Source: Loigolactobacillus jiayinensis
GTDB lineage: Bacteria > Bacillota > Bacilli > Lactobacillales > Lactobacillaceae
DNA: 64,000 bases
NCBI RefSeq assembly: GCF_003946445.1
Contig: NZ_RHOF01000008.1
Location: 1 to 64,000 of the forward strand
Reading direction: 5' to 3'
Positions 8,206-16,398 of the stretch are shown piece after piece (within the stretch, counting starts at the first letter, position 1; every line of letters starts with the position of its first letter). The notes beneath the pieces are model-generated. The model was given only the letters and a program-made list of their open reading frames with translations, did no database searches and had not been told where the DNA came from. The translations under genes were made by a program, and so were the position numbers.

Positions 8206-8349
8206 TTACAGAATCAGGCTGATGTCGGCGATAATGGCACAAATTAGGAAAAATAATGCGCTCAAATTATGCTGGCGTTGTTTTTTAGTTACAAAAACAT
8301 AGCTGAAAAATAAGCCAATGCTGGCGATGGTTAACAGCCAAATACTCAT
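8206..8349 (-). CDS. Small two-helix membrane protein coupled to MFS exporter
   Basis: A 47-codon frame starts at the ATG that overlaps the exporter's stop codon (ATGA, 8346-8349), with AGAGGTG 8 bases before. It reads MSIWLLTIASIGLFFSYVFV, a short basic turn (TKKQRQ), then a second hydrophobic helix ending ADISLIL. The overlap implies translational coupling, so it may be an accessory subunit or regulator of the exporter. I do not recognise a family. Confidence 0.6.
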   Translation of the reverse strand: MSIWLLTIASIGLFFSYVFVTKKQRQHNLSALFFLICAIIADISLIL

Positions 8350-9809
8350 TTGTTCAGCACCTCTTTCTCTTTTAACATTTGGCCCATGATCAGGCCTAAA
8401 ACCAGCAGGATAAAGACAATGGCGAAGGCCACGTGATAGCCACTGAGCAACGCGCTAGTTTTGGATGCTTGTGTGAGCATTTTTTGATTAGCGACATCTT
8501 GTTGGACACTGATCAAAATTGCGGTACCAATGGCCGAGGCGGTAAAGCGCATCATATTATTACCTGAGCTACCATGGGAAATTAAATCCTTAGTTAAGCC
8601 GTTGATTCCCATTGTCGTTACCGGCATTTGGACAGCAGAAAAACCAAAACTACGGACAGCGTAAAGCAAAATTATTTCAATTAATGGTGTGGTTGGTGTT
8701 ACAAAGATAAAAGGCAACGTGCCCAGAAGCATAATGACTAAACCGACGCGAATCATACGTTTACCGTTAAAATGATTGAGTGCGTAGCCGGTAATTGGGC
8801 TCATGGCTGCGTTCACTAAAGCACCTAAAATCAAGCACATTCCTGATTCCATGGCTGAAAAACCATGAACAGTTTGTAAATAAAGCGGTAGGACAAATTC
8901 GAAACCGGCAAAAGCAATCTGTGAAATTGAAGTGATCGATACCGAAATCGAATAGTTATGTGATTTGAAGATATCTAATTTTAAAACCGGGTTGGTAATA
9001 TGCAATTGGCGGCGAATAAACAAAACAACTAATACGCTGCCAACGATAATACCAGTGCTGACTTGCCAATTAGTCCAACCTAAGTTGCCAATCATGGCAA
9101 AGCCATAAAGTAAGCTACCAAAACCGAGAGTGGAGAGGATAACAGATGGCCAATCGAGGCGGGATTTATTTTCCATCACCACATCACGTAGACCGAAGAA
9201 ACCTAGGATGAAGGCCAATAAAATCAAGGGAATTAAAGCGCCAAAAATATTATGCCAGTCCCAATTATCAAGCACCCAGCCGGAGAAGGTCGGACCAATC
9301 GCTGGTGCTAAGCCAAACACGATCCCCATTAATGCAGAAACCGTGCCGCGTTGCTTGGCGGGATAAATTGAATACAGCATTGTCGTACCGATACCGGCCA
9401 GTAAGGCACCACCAATGGCCTGAATTAAGCGGCCAACCAATAATGCGTTAAAAGAATTAGCCAGATAACAGCTGGTGGTGCCAATGAGGAAAAAGCCCAT
9501 CGAAAATTCAAACAACCATTTAGAGCTGAAATTATCAGCTAGCCAAGCAGTGACTGGCGTCATGATGCCCACAATTAGAGAATAACCAGTCGACAGCCAT
9601 TGCGCGGTTGCCGCCGTGACCCCAAATGTGTGCATTAGCGTTGGTTGCGCAACGGCTAAAATAGTTTGGTTAAAATTACTGCAAAACATGCCGATCATAA
9701 TAATGATCAAGAAGAGGGTGCGGTTAAAAGGCTGCCCTTGGTTATCATGTGAAGTTGCCGTTTTATTCACCCCTTTGAATAGATAGTTGTTTATCGAAAA
9801 ATTATGCAT
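8346..9809 (-). CDS. DHA2-type multidrug MFS exporter (second copy)
   Basis: The 487-residue protein is a 14-helix drug:H+ antiporter. Motifs seen are FCSNFNQTILAVAQPTL in TM1, YSLIVGIMTPVTAWLADNFSSK, RLIQAIGGALLAG (motif B) and GPTFSGWVLDNWDWHNIFG (motif C). The start at ATG 9809 lacks a clear ribosome site; a GTG at codon 14, preceded by AAAGGG, is an alternative. It is divergent from a MarR gene at 9897 and overlaps a small membrane-protein gene at its 3' end. It probably exports a toxic compound under MarR control. Confidence 0.85.
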   Translation of the reverse strand: MHNFSINNYLFKGVNKTATSHDNQGQPFNRTLFLIIIMIGMFCSNFNQTILAVAQPTLMHTFGVTAATAQWLSTGYSLIVGIMTPVTAWLADNFSSKWLFEFSMGFFLIGTTSCYLANSFNALLVGRLIQAIGGALLAGIGTTMLYSIYPAKQRGTVSALMGIVFGLAPAIGPTFSGWVLDNWDWHNIFGALIPLILLAFILGFFGLRDVVMENKSRLDWPSVILSTLGFGSLLYGFAMIGNLGWTNWQVSTGIIVGSVLVVLFIRRQLHITNPVLKLDIFKSHNYSISVSITSISQIAFAGFEFVLPLYLQTVHGFSAMESGMCLILGALVNAAMSPITGYALNHFNGKRMIRVGLVIMLLGTLPFIFVTPTTPLIEIILLYAVRSFGFSAVQMPVTTMGINGLTKDLISHGSSGNNMMRFTASAIGTAILISVQQDVANQKMLTQASKTSALLSGYHVAFAIVFILLVLGLIMGQMLKEKEVLNK

Positions 9810-9811
9810 TG

Positions 9812-9825
9812 TAATTATATAATTA
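9812..9825. promoter_or_regulatory. Palindrome in the MFS-MarR divergent region
   Basis: TAATTATATAATTA is a perfect 14-base palindrome directly upstream of the exporter start; a TAATTAATTA block lies nearby at about 9848. AT-rich palindromes of this kind are typical MarR sites, but AT-rich DNA also yields them by chance. Confidence 0.35.
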
Positions 9826-9896
9826 ATGAAGTGTTTGCTTCACAACTAATTAATTACTATACTTAAGTTAAAAATAAAGTAGAGTAGGCGACATAA

Positions 9897-10322
9897 ATGA
9901 AAACAAATGATCCAAATAATGTTTCAGATCGATTACACAAAGCTGTGGCATTAGAAACTGATTTGGTCAATCGACAACTGCGGCACATTGGACTTAATAA
10001 TCAGCAGGCCCGGTTGTTGAAATTTGTGAGCGAGCATCCTGGCGTGATTCAAAAAGAGGTGGCCACTTTTTTAAATCGACAAAATGCCACGATTACCAAT
10101 ATGCTTAAAGCAATGGTTAAACAAGGTTATCTAACGCGAAAAATTCCAGTGGATAATGAGCGCCAGAAAAAGCTTTATTTAGAGCCCAAAGGCGAAGAGT
10201 TGATCACCTCGATCAACCTGATTTTTGCTGAGCTTGAGCAGCAGATCACAGCCGCGATTCCTCCAGCTGAACGGGCTGACTTTATCAAAAACCTCGATCG
10301 CATTAAACAAGCCTTAAGTTAA
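9897..10322 (+). CDS. MarR family transcriptional regulator
   Basis: The 141-residue protein has a MarR winged helix: PGVIQKEVATFLNRQNATITNMLKAMVKQGYLTRK (residues about 40-75), the wing with DNERQKKLYLEPKGEEL, and a C-terminal dimerisation helix. It is divergent from the DHA2 exporter/small-membrane-protein pair and probably represses it. The upstream ribosome site is weak. A strong terminator follows at 10346-10388. Confidence 0.85.
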   Translation: MKTNDPNNVSDRLHKAVALETDLVNRQLRHIGLNNQQARLLKFVSEHPGVIQKEVATFLNRQNATITNMLKAMVKQGYLTRKIPVDNERQKKLYLEPKGEELITSINLIFAELEQQITAAIPPAERADFIKNLDRIKQALS

Positions 10323-10345
10323 CGCTAGTGTATTTGTACAGACAG

Positions 10346-10388
10346 GAAGGTTATTAGCCTAGAAACGAGCTAATAACCTTCTTTTTTT
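10346..10388. terminator. Intrinsic terminator
   Basis: Perfect 13-base arms GAAGGTTATTAGC / GCTAATAACCTTC with a 10-base loop and a T7 tail. It ends the MarR transcript and lies between convergent genes. Confidence 0.92.
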
Positions 10389-10392
10389 GATG

Positions 10393-10704
10393 CTATGAAT
10401 TCACAGTTTCAATCGTACAATGTTTTAAGACCACCATGCCTTGCGTGAAGCCTTCACTGTTGCCGGTGATAACAACGCGGTCACCCGTTTGCACGCCGCC
10501 CATGTCAGGGACAACGCAGCCGACCCAAGTTTTATTACCAACTGGATTGCCTAGTTCAATGCAAGGTAGGCCGTATGAGTCAGGACCAACATAAATTGCA
10601 ATTCCGCTAACCGTCACCATTTGGTCATCATAAATACTATCGTGTAAACCGGTATAACTCTCGTATAATGTTTCGCTGGTAACTTGGCTAATTTTTTGTG
10701 GCAT
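10393..10704 (-). CDS. OB-fold (tRNA_anti-like) protein
   Basis: The 103-residue protein alternates strands as in an OB fold: MVTVSGIAIYVG, CIELGN, VGCVVP, GDRVVITGNSEG, VVLKHCTIE. It resembles tRNA_anti-like OB domains, which bind nucleic acids or serve as small structural modules; the function is unknown. Its ATG lies one base after the helD stop codon, with AAAGGAG inside the helD end, so translation is probably coupled. This could mean a functional partnership with HelD, though chance operon membership is equally possible. Confidence 0.6.
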   Translation of the reverse strand: MPQKISQVTSETLYESYTGLHDSIYDDQMVTVSGIAIYVGPDSYGLPCIELGNPVGNKTWVGCVVPDMGGVQTGDRVVITGNSEGFTQGMVVLKHCTIETVNS

Positions 10705-10705
10705 A

Positions 10706-12823
10706 TTAAAACGCTCCTTTTAAATTTAATAATGGGGTTAAAGTCTGATCAGCTAAAATGCTAACGTGATGGGTGGCACGAGAAATTGCTGTATAAAGAC
10801 GGTGTCGGGCTAGTGGTGTGTCTGGGTATAAGGCTTGCTTTTGGTCAGGGATGATCACGCTATTGAATTCAAGTCCCTTGGCCAGCGCTAACGTTAGCAA
10901 AATAGTGCCATGGCTGGGTAAGTGACTTTTTTGTGTAATCACTTGATGTGGGGTTGTGGCTAATTGTTGATCTAGCCACGCCAATTGTTCAGTATTTGCG
11001 GCAATGATCGCGGTCAAACCAGTTGCCGTGGTCAACTTAGCGATGTGCTTCTTTAGTGCGTGACCATAATTATCTTTAGCGGACACGACCTCAATGCTGG
11101 GCATAACCCCAGCAGTTTGAACTGAGTTTGCTTTGACCGGCGCGTCGCCTATGGCAAGACGCGAAAATAAAGCGGTGATCTCCGGTGTTGAGCGATAACT
11201 AGTCAGCAGGTGGCACGTCGTTGTTTTTTTATTGTTGGTGTTAAAAAGCACCTCAATTTGCTTAAAGGTAGCTTTACCGGGCTCGATGGCTTGGTTTTCA
11301 TCGCCTAATAACATAAAGTGTGCTTTTTTGAAAAACTGATTTAAAATCATTAATTGTGCTTCGGAGTAGTCTTGCACTTCATCGATCATGACGAATTTTG
11401 CTTTAGAATTACCATAACCGGTTAAAATTATCCGCAGATAAAGCCACTGCAGGCGTGTTACTTTACCTGTACCGGTTAGTCGTACACTGATATGAGTCAG
11501 GTTAAGCCAACTATAATTAGCCACTGCACTGATCGTGTCAGTGTATTTAATTCGTAAATAATGCAAGGCTAACTGTCTTTTAGCGCGATTGGTTTCTGGA
11601 TCAATCAAGTGATGAAAATACTTTTTTTGTTCAGTTTGATCCAGCGCCAATAGTTCATCTTGCACGGTTTCAGTCTGGGCTAAGCGGTTTAATTCTCGCT
11701 GCAGCGCTTGGTTAACGGCTGCCTGGACTGCCGTCATCCGTTTTGTACCTAAAGGTAGATGGGTAAATTGGGTATTGATTTTGGCCAATGCATCTGCGGA
11801 TAGCAGAGTATTTCGCGCCACCATAACTGGTTGAAAATCAGCGGCTTGTAAATCTAAATCAACTAAGTCAGTGGCCATCTGCTCTAATTGTTGTCGTGTC
11901 GTTGGCTCTGGCGTAAATTGTTCAGTTGGGAGCGCCAACTGGTCAACAAATTGGACCCAAGTCAGGTTAATTGGATTACTTTCGCCTAAATCAGGTAAGA
12001 CGGTACTGATATAGTGCTGGAACAGTGGGTTTGGTGTGAGTAGATAAATAGCATCAGGCGTTAACTCAGTCCGCTTTTGATAGAGTAAATAGGCAATGCG
12101 CTGCATCATGACGGATGTTTTTCCGCTACCAGCGATACCATTGACCAGTAGCACCGGCACGTCTGGATAACGAATGATCGTATTTTGCTCTTTTTGAATA
12201 GTGGCTGTAATCGACTGCATCTGATCGGTTTGATGCTTAGAAAGTGATGCTTGCAACAATGGATCTTCAAGCGCAATGGTTGTATCAAAGTAAGCCAGTA
12301 AGTGATCACCGTGAATTTCAAACTGCCGCCGTAACTTTAAATCAGTGGCAACAACTCGTTGACCAACATGATAGGTGGTTGGTCCGTTGGCTTGATTATA
12401 GTAAGTTTCCGCAATTGGCGAGCGCCAATCAATAATCATTTGCGCCTTGTTTTCATCCGTCATGCCCACAGTGCCAATATAGAAATTTTCTGGTGCTTCC
12501 GTCGGCGCAAATTGTAGTTGCACCTTAGCAAAATAGGGTTGCTCTAATAAAAGTTTTAGCTGTGCTAAGGTGGTTGCAGCAATATCGCGATCAAAATTAT
12601 AAGTGTCGATCTCGCGGTTACGGGACTCAATATCAGCTAGGGTTTCCATCGTTTTAATATCAGTATCAAAGTTCAAGGTGATATCTGAACCAAGATTACT
12701 TTTTGCCGCTAAGGCTTTTGTTTGCGTTGCCGTTTGTTGCGCTTGTAACTGGGTCTGTTTATGCAGTAATTGTTGATAAGTTTGCTTGAGGTAAGCTTGT
12801 TCATGCTCGAAAACAGTTGTCAT
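10706..12823 (-). CDS. helD: HelD-like RNA polymerase recycling ATPase
   Basis: The 705-residue protein fits HelD, an SF1 (UvrD-like) ATPase that binds RNA polymerase and removes it from DNA. The first 100 residues form the antiparallel coiled-coil arm. Walker A is GIAGSGKT (229-236), Walker B is VMIDEVQDYSE (about 475), and the C-terminal end has the AKGLEFNSVIIPD and LYTAISRATH motifs of helicase motifs V-VI. Length is near that of Firmicutes HelD. A strong promoter lies at 12922-12950. It is followed by the OB-fold gene with a 1-base gap. Confidence 0.88.
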   Translation of the reverse strand: MTTVFEHEQAYLKQTYQQLLHKQTQLQAQQTATQTKALAAKSNLGSDITLNFDTDIKTMETLADIESRNREIDTYNFDRDIAATTLAQLKLLLEQPYFAKVQLQFAPTEAPENFYIGTVGMTDENKAQMIIDWRSPIAETYYNQANGPTTYHVGQRVVATDLKLRRQFEIHGDHLLAYFDTTIALEDPLLQASLSKHQTDQMQSITATIQKEQNTIIRYPDVPVLLVNGIAGSGKTSVMMQRIAYLLYQKRTELTPDAIYLLTPNPLFQHYISTVLPDLGESNPINLTWVQFVDQLALPTEQFTPEPTTRQQLEQMATDLVDLDLQAADFQPVMVARNTLLSADALAKINTQFTHLPLGTKRMTAVQAAVNQALQRELNRLAQTETVQDELLALDQTEQKKYFHHLIDPETNRAKRQLALHYLRIKYTDTISAVANYSWLNLTHISVRLTGTGKVTRLQWLYLRIILTGYGNSKAKFVMIDEVQDYSEAQLMILNQFFKKAHFMLLGDENQAIEPGKATFKQIEVLFNTNNKKTTTCHLLTSYRSTPEITALFSRLAIGDAPVKANSVQTAGVMPSIEVVSAKDNYGHALKKHIAKLTTATGLTAIIAANTEQLAWLDQQLATTPHQVITQKSHLPSHGTILLTLALAKGLEFNSVIIPDQKQALYPDTPLARHRLYTAISRATHHVSILADQTLTPLLNLKGAF

Positions 12824-12921
12824 TTATCGACCTCCTTGGAAAACAAAAGTAGCCATTAATTGAATAATCATCACTAATGTTGTTTAGCGAATAGTTTAGA
12901 ATACAACTTAACGCAAAAACT

Positions 12922-12950
12922 ATCATAATACAATGTTATATAGTTGTCAA
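12922..12950 (-). promoter_or_regulatory. Sigma-A promoter for helD
   Basis: On the minus strand TTGACA (12950-12945) is followed after exactly 17 bases by TATGAT (12927-12922), about 100 bases before the helD start. It is the closest consensus promoter I noticed in the window. Confidence 0.7.
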
Positions 12951-12998
12951 TGAAACTGTTAGAAATAAATCTAAATTATTTAATGACGATAGAAAGAC

Positions 12999-13030
12999 TA
13001 AAAAAGACCTAGTCATTGACTGGGCCTTTT
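12999..13030 (-). terminator. Intrinsic terminator
   Basis: On the minus strand GGCCCAGTCA-AT-TGACTAGGTC is followed by T6. It lies 35 bases after the stop of the membrane protein at 13065. Confidence 0.8.
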
Positions 13031-13064
13031 CAGGTACATAATTATTTTTGTAAACCAACCGTAA

Positions 13065-13622
13065 CTAAGCTTCTTGATACAGAAAGCCTAACAGTGCTAA
13101 CCAGACAACAACTAACAGACCAGGAATAGCAAGGTAAGACATGGGTAAAACGCCGCCAAAGAAGCTATAAACGCCTAACCAAGCGGCAATGAAGAAGCCT
13201 AGATATTTCAAAAGTTTGCTCCTAGTGAAGAGACAGACACTAATGATCCAAATTGCGCAAAGCACATGGCCACCAAGGCGTACCGGCATGGCAATTGAAG
13301 CCGCTACGTTAGCCATGGTCATGATGCCACAAGCAACATCCAAAGTGATCCAGCCATAACCGGCCATTTTAGCCCAAGTGGGGGCTTTTAATCTAGGGAT
13401 GATCGCGATAATGATCAAATGGTAAAGCACGCCTAACGCACCAGAGAATTTAGTCCCTGACGTGAAAAGAATGACGATAAACATCAGTGCGGGAATGATG
13501 CCTAACACTTTTAGGCTGACGTACTGACGGTTGATATCGAAGGGCTTCCCGCGCCAATCCAGTAGACAAACACCTAAGAAAAGTAACAACATGATACCGA
13601 AGAAAAGATAATTAGCCTTCAT
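13065..13622 (-). CDS. Unknown multi-pass membrane protein next to amidohydrolase 2
   Basis: The 185-residue protein has six to seven hydrophobic segments (for example LFFGIMLLLFLGVCLLDW, VLGIIPALMFIVILF, LGVLYHLIIIAIIP, LLVVVWLALLGFLY) with short loops. I do not recognise the family. It lies 47 bases downstream of amidohydrolase 2 in the same direction, so it is probably co-transcribed. A role in substrate or product transport is possible, but this rests only on position. Confidence 0.7.
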   Translation of the reverse strand: MKANYLFFGIMLLLFLGVCLLDWRGKPFDINRQYVSLKVLGIIPALMFIVILFTSGTKFSGALGVLYHLIIIAIIPRLKAPTWAKMAGYGWITLDVACGIMTMANVAASIAMPVRLGGHVLCAIWIISVCLFTRSKLLKYLGFFIAAWLGVYSFFGGVLPMSYLAIPGLLVVVWLALLGFLYQEA

Positions 13623-13669
13623 ATAAACATACCTCCTAAATTATTTTCAAAGTCTGCGTTATTTAGTTA

Positions 13670-14683
13670 TTACGCTAAATGCAATAATTTAGTTGCGTTA
13701 CCATAGGCAATTTTTTCTTGGTCACTTGTGTTAAGGCCAGCGTCAGCTAAAAAAGTGGTGGCGCCGGTTGGCTGATTATAAGGGTAGTCGACTGAGTACA
13801 TTAAGTGGTCGCTGCCAACTTCGGTCAGTGCCAGTTGTAGTTGCGCTGGGAAAAACATGCCACTGGGAGTAATGTAAAAATTATCCCGATAGGTTTGGCT
13901 GATACTGCGCTTGAGCTTAACAGTTAAGCCGAGGGTTTGGTCTAATCGTTCAAGGAAATTAGGTACCATTTCGCCCCAATGACCGGTGATGATGTGTAAA
14001 TTAGGGTGACGGTCGAATACGCCGGCTAAAATAAGCCGAATCATTTGAACGCCTAAATCTTCGTGCCAACCCCAACCAGCGCCAGCAAAGGTGAAGGCTG
14101 TCAGTTCTGACCAGCCGCTGCCTTGATAGTAGTGCTCGTCAATGGCGCTAGGAATAACTGCAGGATGAAAATACAACGGCACATCCAATTGCTCGGCTTT
14201 AGCAAAAATTGGTTCGTAAAATGGATCATCGAAGAAGCGACCAGCATAATAGCCATGGATCATAGCACCTTGTAGGCCTTTTTGTGTGACGGCCCGCTCT
14301 AGTTCAACTGCGGCAGCTGCGGGGTCGCCAACTGGTAAAACGGCCCAGCCACCAAAACGATCAGGCTGGGTGGCAATAGCTGCGGCTAAATCATCATTAG
14401 CCATTTTTGCTAACGGTACAGCGACTTGTGGGTCAAGATTTTGGGGTGAGTTGTCGCCATAACCGAGAATCTGTTTTTGAATTTGATTGGCGTCCATAAA
14501 GGCGAGGCGTTTGGTGCCAACGCTAGTTATTGCAGTATTATCTTTTTTTGATTTAGCTAAATATTCGGCAATACTGTGGTCAGCGGGGTTTTTATGCGGG
14601 TTAATTGGTGCTGGCATATATGGTTTTGCGGCGGCGTTGACGCGTTCTGATTCCCAATGTTCTTCTAAGGTAATAAATTTCAT
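13670..14683 (-). CDS. Amidohydrolase / aromatic acid decarboxylase-like, paralogue 2
   Basis: This is a 337-residue COG2159 amidohydrolase of the dihydroxybenzoate/resorcylate decarboxylase type. Ligands are E7-x-H9 (LEEH), H173 (YFHP) and D299 (SVDYPY); the active-site histidine H235 in TGHWGE is present, unlike in paralogue 1. The AGAGWGWHEDLGVQ helix and the YITPSGM segment are shared by the three paralogues of this subgroup. Expected action is metal-dependent decarboxylation of an aromatic acid, or hydrolysis; the substrate is unknown. A TetR gene is divergent at 14805, and a membrane protein gene follows. AAGGAGG precedes the start. Confidence 0.85.
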   Translation of the reverse strand: MKFITLEEHWESERVNAAAKPYMPAPINPHKNPADHSIAEYLAKSKKDNTAITSVGTKRLAFMDANQIQKQILGYGDNSPQNLDPQVAVPLAKMANDDLAAAIATQPDRFGGWAVLPVGDPAAAAVELERAVTQKGLQGAMIHGYYAGRFFDDPFYEPIFAKAEQLDVPLYFHPAVIPSAIDEHYYQGSGWSELTAFTFAGAGWGWHEDLGVQMIRLILAGVFDRHPNLHIITGHWGEMVPNFLERLDQTLGLTVKLKRSISQTYRDNFYITPSGMFFPAQLQLALTEVGSDHLMYSVDYPYNQPTGATTFLADAGLNTSDQEKIAYGNATKLLHLA

Positions 14684-14804
14684 GGTGGTTCCTCCTTGTA
14701 TGCTTGCTTAGTTGATAAATCTAATACTAGCGGATTGCGTGGCGTTTTAATACTTTGTTTTGTTGTCAAAATAGGGTACTATGTAACATAAAGAGGCGGA
14801 ATTC

Positions 14805-15374
14805 ATGAATTCAATCAAAATGCAACTGGCGTATAACCGGCATGTCGATCAACGCCTGCAACAGACCCAAAATCAATTAATTGCTACATTGATGCGTTAT
14901 TATGACGCTCAAGTTGAATTCGCTAAAATTAGTGTGAGTCAGTTGTGCCGCGATGCTCAGCTGACGCGGCAGACTTTTTATCGCCATTACGGCAACATCG
15001 GTGAGGTGGTTGAAGTCAGCTGCGTTAGAATGCTCAATCAATTTTTGCAGCAGGTTGATCACACCCGTGATTCGGCACGGCTTGCGGCGCAACTAGTGGT
15101 AAATGCACTTGATCAGCAACGGTCGTTATTGGCGGTGATGTTCTGGAGTGAGGTTGACGAAGCAGTTATACAGTACATTACTGGCGATATTTTGCGCGTC
15201 TATGGCTTTCAGGATGATCAAACGCGGCATAAACCGTTTATTGCTGAAATGACGGCGCGTGGTATCATCAATTTTGCACGGCTAATGCTGAAGCAACCGC
15301 AGATCGTTAAAGCAGATTTGGTACAGCTGTATGCGCAAATGGTGCCGTTACCGGCAGTGATTTTTAAAGACTAA
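14805..15374 (+). CDS. TetR family transcriptional regulator
   Basis: The 189-residue protein has a TetR-type HTH at about residues 25-70 (ISVSQLCRDAQLTRQTFYRHYGNI) and a divergent C-terminal ligand domain. AGAGGCGG precedes the ATG. It is divergent from amidohydrolase 2 and its membrane partner, the same layout as the TetR/amidohydrolase pair at 573-2292, and is their likely regulator. I found no strong palindrome in the 120-base intergenic region. Confidence 0.82.
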   Translation: MNSIKMQLAYNRHVDQRLQQTQNQLIATLMRYYDAQVEFAKISVSQLCRDAQLTRQTFYRHYGNIGEVVEVSCVRMLNQFLQQVDHTRDSARLAAQLVVNALDQQRSLLAVMFWSEVDEAVIQYITGDILRVYGFQDDQTRHKPFIAEMTARGIINFARLMLKQPQIVKADLVQLYAQMVPLPAVIFKD

Positions 15375-15399
15375 ACGGTGGGGAAAAGCGAGTTAAACT

Positions 15400-15438
15400 A
15401 AAAAAGCTGGTCTAGTTAATGAACTAGGCCAACTTTTT
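15400..15438. terminator. Intrinsic terminator, bidirectional
   Basis: AAAAAGCTGGTCTAGTT pairs with AACTAGGCCAACTTTTT. It lies between the convergent TetR and alpha/beta hydrolase genes. Confidence 0.8.
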
Positions 15439-15461
15439 GCGACTAATTTATGGAATTCTTA

Positions 15462-16313
15462 TTATAAACGGGTTGCGAGTACTGCCGCAAAGCCTTTAGG
15501 ATCTTGCGCATAGCCTAAGTGGCCGCCGGGAATGTGAGTAAGGGGAACGTTCAATTTTGTGGCAATATCAGTGGTGGCTTCGACTGGGAAGGAACCATTA
15601 GAAGCGTCGCCGACAAATAAAACTAATTGATTTTTGTGGGCAACAAGTACGGCGAAGTCGATTTTACGGCTGGTATATTGGCGAATTTCATTTTCAAACC
15701 AGAACGCTTGGCTCCGTGTCTTGGCGTCAGCAGCACTAGTTGCGGCATCGCTAAGATCAGCCACTTTGGTTGCTGGCTTGGACATTGCTTTTGCGTCGGC
15801 CGCACCGATCCGCATAAATTTACCAAAGGTTTGCATCGCGGCCATCATACCATCTTTTTCGGCAACGGTAACGACGGTTTGATTATCAGCTTGTAATTGT
15901 TCACTATCTGGTAAGAAAGTGTTCAGTGGTGTTTCATGCAACATGACTTTATTGAAAATATCAGGGTAGTCTTGTAACGTCTCCATAACGACGATTGAGC
16001 CAGAGCTACTGCCCAGAATCGAAACGGGGTCGTCACTGACTGCTTTAGCTAAAGCGGCCAAGTCACTAGCATCGGTTTTTAAGCGGTAAGTGCTGTGCAC
16101 GTTTTTGATTTCATCAGGTAGTGGCGCTGTTAATTTACTTTGCCCAAAATTGCGCCGGTCGTACATGACGACTTGATAGCGATCTTTAAGGCTTTCAGCT
16201 ACTCCACGGAAGATATCACCGGTGCCGTTAGCGCCAGGAACAAAAATCAACACTGGACCGTTACCGATTGTTTCATAGTGTAATGTTGCACCGTCTAAGA
16301 CTAATTCACTCAT
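15462..16313 (-). CDS. Alpha/beta hydrolase
   Basis: The 283-residue protein is an alpha/beta hydrolase: oxyanion region VPGANGTGD (26-34), nucleophile elbow G-S-S-S-G with Ser103, and the late GGHLGYAQDP histidine. An acid residue is likely in the VLFVGDAS region. Members hydrolyse esters, lactones or C-C bonds of ring-cleavage products. It lies 85 bases downstream of the ACMSD-like amidohydrolase at 16399 in the same direction, an arrangement that recalls aromatic degradation operons where a hydrolase and a decarboxylase act in sequence; that role is inference. AGGAGAT precedes the ATG. Confidence 0.82.
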   Translation of the reverse strand: MSELVLDGATLHYETIGNGPVLIFVPGANGTGDIFRGVAESLKDRYQVVMYDRRNFGQSKLTAPLPDEIKNVHSTYRLKTDASDLAALAKAVSDDPVSILGSSSGSIVVMETLQDYPDIFNKVMLHETPLNTFLPDSEQLQADNQTVVTVAEKDGMMAAMQTFGKFMRIGAADAKAMSKPATKVADLSDAATSAADAKTRSQAFWFENEIRQYTSRKIDFAVLVAHKNQLVLFVGDASNGSFPVEATTDIATKLNVPLTHIPGGHLGYAQDPKGFAAVLATRL

Positions 16314-16398
16314 ATTAAAAATCTCCTCTATATAATATAATTTATAATTCTTGGCTGTTACAGATCATGCCTATTCAACTTAGGTAAAAATCGCTAAG

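Noticed and set aside
15634-15896. Overlapping plus-strand ORFs inside the alpha/beta hydrolase gene
   Set aside because: They are shadow frames of a strongly coding minus-strand gene and have no ribosome site.
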